The translations under genes and the position numbers were made by a program. A model generated the notes under the pieces. The model was not told the DNA's origin. It saw nothing but the letters and a program-made list of their open reading frames with translations, and made no database searches. From Algoriphagus kandeliae (GTDB lineage: Bacteria > Bacteroidota > Bacteroidia > Cytophagales > Cyclobacteriaceae): a DNA stretch of 64,000 nt. The stretch spans positions 248,001 through 312,000 of the forward strand of contig NZ_SPSB01000002.1 in NCBI RefSeq assembly GCF_004571135.1, written 5' to 3'. Shown piece by piece: positions 62,137 to 64,000 of the stretch; position 1 is the stretch's first letter; every line of letters starts with the position of its first letter.

Positions 62137-62982
62137 ATGAAAAATCTCCATGTAGAAATCGACCAACACTCAGGCTTCTGTTTCGGAGTGGTCTATGCCA
62201 TCGAAATGGCTGAGGAGATTTTGGATGAACAAGGCTATCTCTATTGCTTGGGAGATATTGTTCATAATGATGAGGAAGTGAGCCGGCTTACCCGGAAGGG
62301 TCTCAGAATTATTGATCATGAAGAGCTGAAGCAGCTCAAAAATGAAAAAGTTCTTATCCGAGCTCATGGAGAGCCGCCTTCAACCTATGAGTTGTCTATT
62401 CAAAATAATCTTACCCTGATTGATGCTTCCTGTCCGGTCGTTTTGAAATTGCAAAACCGGATCAAAAATTCCTTTGACAAGGATGAAACCATCTACATTT
62501 ATGGTAAGCATGGTCACGCAGAAGTCATCGGATTATTGGGACAAACCAACAACAAAGCGGTAGTCTTTCAGGATATCTCCGAATTGGATATTCCATCCCT
62601 ACCAAAAAACCTGACGCTTTACAGTCAAACAACCAAGAGTACCGATAAATTTTACGAAATCAATGAAGTGCTGAGGGAAAATGGAATTACGGTAAATACC
62701 AACGACACCATTTGCAGACAGGTCTCCAATCGTGACAAGGAACTTCGGGAGTTTGCAGATAAATACAATAAAATCGTCTTTGTCAGCGGTACCAAATCCT
62801 CCAACGGCAAGGTATTATACAATGTCTGCAAGGATAAAAACCCGAATACCTACTTCGTTTCCAATCCAGATCAAATCGAAGAATCTTGGTTTGATCCCAA
62901 TGATTCTGTGGGAATTTGTGGAGCAACTTCCACTCCTATGTGGCTGATGGAGCAAGTTCGTGAGCGAATTCTCACCTTTTAA
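62137..62982 (+). CDS. ispH: 4-hydroxy-3-methylbut-2-enyl diphosphate reductase (IspH)
   Basis: A 281-residue iron-sulfur enzyme, the last step of the MEP isoprenoid pathway, producing IPP and DMAPP. The three cluster cysteines are C15 (GFCFG), C99 (DASCPVV) and C193 (DTICRQVSNRD). HGHAEVIGLLGQT is the substrate-binding segment. Its place in a carotenoid locus makes sense, as it feeds precursors. It is separated from the cyclase by 91 bases, so it may have its own promoter. Confidence 0.96.
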   Translation: MKNLHVEIDQHSGFCFGVVYAIEMAEEILDEQGYLYCLGDIVHNDEEVSRLTRKGLRIIDHEELKQLKNEKVLIRAHGEPPSTYELSIQNNLTLIDASCPVVLKLQNRIKNSFDKDETIYIYGKHGHAEVIGLLGQTNNKAVVFQDISELDIPSLPKNLTLYSQTTKSTDKFYEINEVLRENGITVNTNDTICRQVSNRDKELREFADKYNKIVFVSGTKSSNGKVLYNVCKDKNPNTYFVSNPDQIEESWFDPNDSVGICGATSTPMWLMEQVRERILTF

Positions 62983-63000
62983 AATCTGAAGGCCTGTTTT

Positions 63001-63717
63001 ATGGCAATATCTCAGACAATCTCTAAAAAAGTTGACCCCAAGGGGCTAATTATAGGTTGGTCCATCATTATACTATGGGCTATCAGTCTAATTTTTTGGC
63101 TGAATATTGACCTAGATTGGAAGTCGCCCTTGACGTATTTGGGAATTCTGATTCAAATGCATTTGTACACGGGTTTGTTTATCACTGCCCATGATGCCAT
63201 GCATGGAGTTGTTTCTAGTAATAAGCGATTAAATCATGTGACAGGTTGGATAGCTGCCATCTTATTCTCCTTTAATTTTTATTGGAAATTGTTTCCTAAG
63301 CATCATGAGCATCACCGCCACGTAGCAACGGATCAAGATCCGGACTATCATCCCTCGGGTAATTTCTTTATTTGGTATTTTTCCTTCATTAAGCAGTATG
63401 TGACCTTTTTTCAGATATTATTGATGGCGGTTACCTTCAATATTCTCAAGCTTTTTCTTCCAACGGAAAACCTGATTGTTTTCTGGATGCTACCTGCTGT
63501 ACTTTCTACGCTTCAGTTGTTCTATTTTGGAACTTACCTTCCTCATCGAGGAGAAAGCGATAATGTTCACCACTCTAAATCCCAATCAAAAAATCATCTT
63601 TGGGCATTTTTGAGCTGTTATTTTTTCGGATATCATTATGAGCATCATGATTCTCCTGGTACTCCATGGTGGAGACTTTGGCAGGTGAAAGAGCAACAAA
63701 CTGCCGATTTTCGATGA
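63001..63717 (+). CDS. crtW: Beta-carotene ketolase (CrtW type, fatty acid desaturase fold)
   Basis: A 238-residue membrane di-iron enzyme. Histidine clusters are ITAHDAMHG (about 61-69), KHHEHHRHVATDQDPDYH (about 100-117), and GYHYEHHDSPGTPWWRLW (about 211-228), the CrtW pattern. It puts a keto group on C4 of the beta ring. With CrtZ, the cyclised end would become a 3-hydroxy-4-keto ring. It follows ispH by 18 bases. Confidence 0.92.
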   Translation: MAISQTISKKVDPKGLIIGWSIIILWAISLIFWLNIDLDWKSPLTYLGILIQMHLYTGLFITAHDAMHGVVSSNKRLNHVTGWIAAILFSFNFYWKLFPKHHEHHRHVATDQDPDYHPSGNFFIWYFSFIKQYVTFFQILLMAVTFNILKLFLPTENLIVFWMLPAVLSTLQLFYFGTYLPHRGESDNVHHSKSQSKNHLWAFLSCYFFGYHYEHHDSPGTPWWRLWQVKEQQTADFR

Positions 63718-63792
63718 TTTATGTCAAAATCTTTTGATTCTTTGAAACTATCATAGGCCAAATTGATTTTCATAGTAATTAAAAAACCAACT

Positions 63793-64000
63793 ATGAAATC
63801 AAAGCTACTCACACTTGTTTTGCTTTTTCTGACTCTGAACCTATTTGGGCAGGGTGTAATCCGTGGAAGGGTATTCAACCCAGTCAATAATGAGCCTATA
63901 GCATTTGCCAATATTTTAGTCTTGGACACCGATTTGGGTGCGATCTCCGATGAGGATGGTAATTATGAAATCCAGGGGATTCCTCCTGGACTTTACAATG
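63793..64000 (+). CDS. Carboxypeptidase-regulatory-like / TonB-dependent receptor, N-terminal fragment
   Basis: The first 69 codons are in the window. A signal peptide (about 1-20, ending LNLFGQ) is followed by GVIRGRVFNPVNNEPIAFANILVLDTDLGAISDEDGNYEIQGIPPGLYN, the regulatory-like domain (PF13715/CarboxypepD_reg_like) that precedes many outer-membrane TonB receptors. The barrel, if present, lies beyond the right edge, so the final class is not proven. Whether it relates to the carotenoid locus cannot be told. Confidence 0.8.
   Translation, partial: MKSKLLTLVLLFLTLNLFGQGVIRGRVFNPVNNEPIAFANILVLDTDLGAISDEDGNYEIQGIPPGLYN

Noticed and set aside
1..64000. CRISPR array, prophage, secretion system or anti-phage island
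   Set aside because: No regularly spaced direct repeats, cas genes, phage structural genes or known defence-family motifs were seen; almost all genes are ordinary chromosomal families.

Overview
The window looks like a piece of a Bacteroidota chromosome, most likely order Cytophagales and close to Cyclobacteriaceae (Algoriphagus-like). The pointers are moderate-to-low GC, promoters of the Bacteroidota type (TTG then TAnnTTTG), many lipoproteins with SC or QC lipoboxes, a roughly 1,120-residue SecA without the C-terminal zinc motif, a tandem family of DUF4221-like lipoproteins, and a carotenoid cluster suited to a flexixanthin-type pigment. The species assignment is inference; no database was searched.

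Layout. 1-5.4 kb: a leftward fatty-acid degradation block (marR regulator, fadN-type trifunctional protein, first codons of a thiolase, acyl-CoA synthetase), with a four-helix-bundle gene inserted between fadN and the thiolase. 5.4-5.9 kb: a non-coding AT-rich stretch full of DnaA-box-like sequences, a candidate replication origin. 5.9-12.7 kb: a leftward run of housekeeping genes (Ig-like lipoprotein, methyltransferase, mnmG, ybeY, anti-sigma-type ATPase, exonuclease III, small proteins). Two parS-like sites lie between mnmG and ybeY. 12.8-21.8 kb: mainly rightward genes (ComF-like, YfiT-like, SDR, aromatic amino acid decarboxylase, thioesterase, mutS, a PAS-LuxR regulator). 21.9-23.0 kb: tRNA-Gly and tRNA-Leu followed by a RAYT (REP-associated transposase) element. 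23-31 kb: MazG-like, exported superoxide dismutase, dapF, secA, SPOR-like lipoprotein, M20 amidohydrolase, S1/P1 nuclease. 31-34 kb: a two-component pair. 34-50 kb: a mixed set of metabolic, envelope and repair genes, including a DASH-type cryptochrome/photolyase. Perfect DnaA boxes are unexpectedly dense here. 50.2-50.6 kb: non-coding sequence with decayed repeats. 50.6-55.2 kb: four tandem paralogous lipoproteins. 55.3-56.1 kb: tspO and a DUF4286 gene.

56.2-63.7 kb: a carotenoid locus with cruF, crtZ, a MerR/B12-type regulator, an ECF sigma factor, crtI, crtB, a lycopene cyclase, ispH and crtW. Together these would take GGPP to phytoene, lycopene and a cyclised product carrying keto, 3-hydroxy and 1'-hydroxy groups. 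The sigma-factor promoter overlaps repeated TTTTGTTTAA elements that look like operators, plausibly for the adjacent regulator. That regulator keeps the W-x9-EH signature of CarH/LitR photoreceptors but departs from it at two positions that matter for B12 and light. The window ends in the first codons of a carboxypeptidase-regulatory-like/TonB-receptor-type protein.

The most interesting signals are the origin-like region with nearby parS sites, the second DnaA-box-dense region around 44-46.6 kb, and the altered B12 photoreceptor with its candidate operators.
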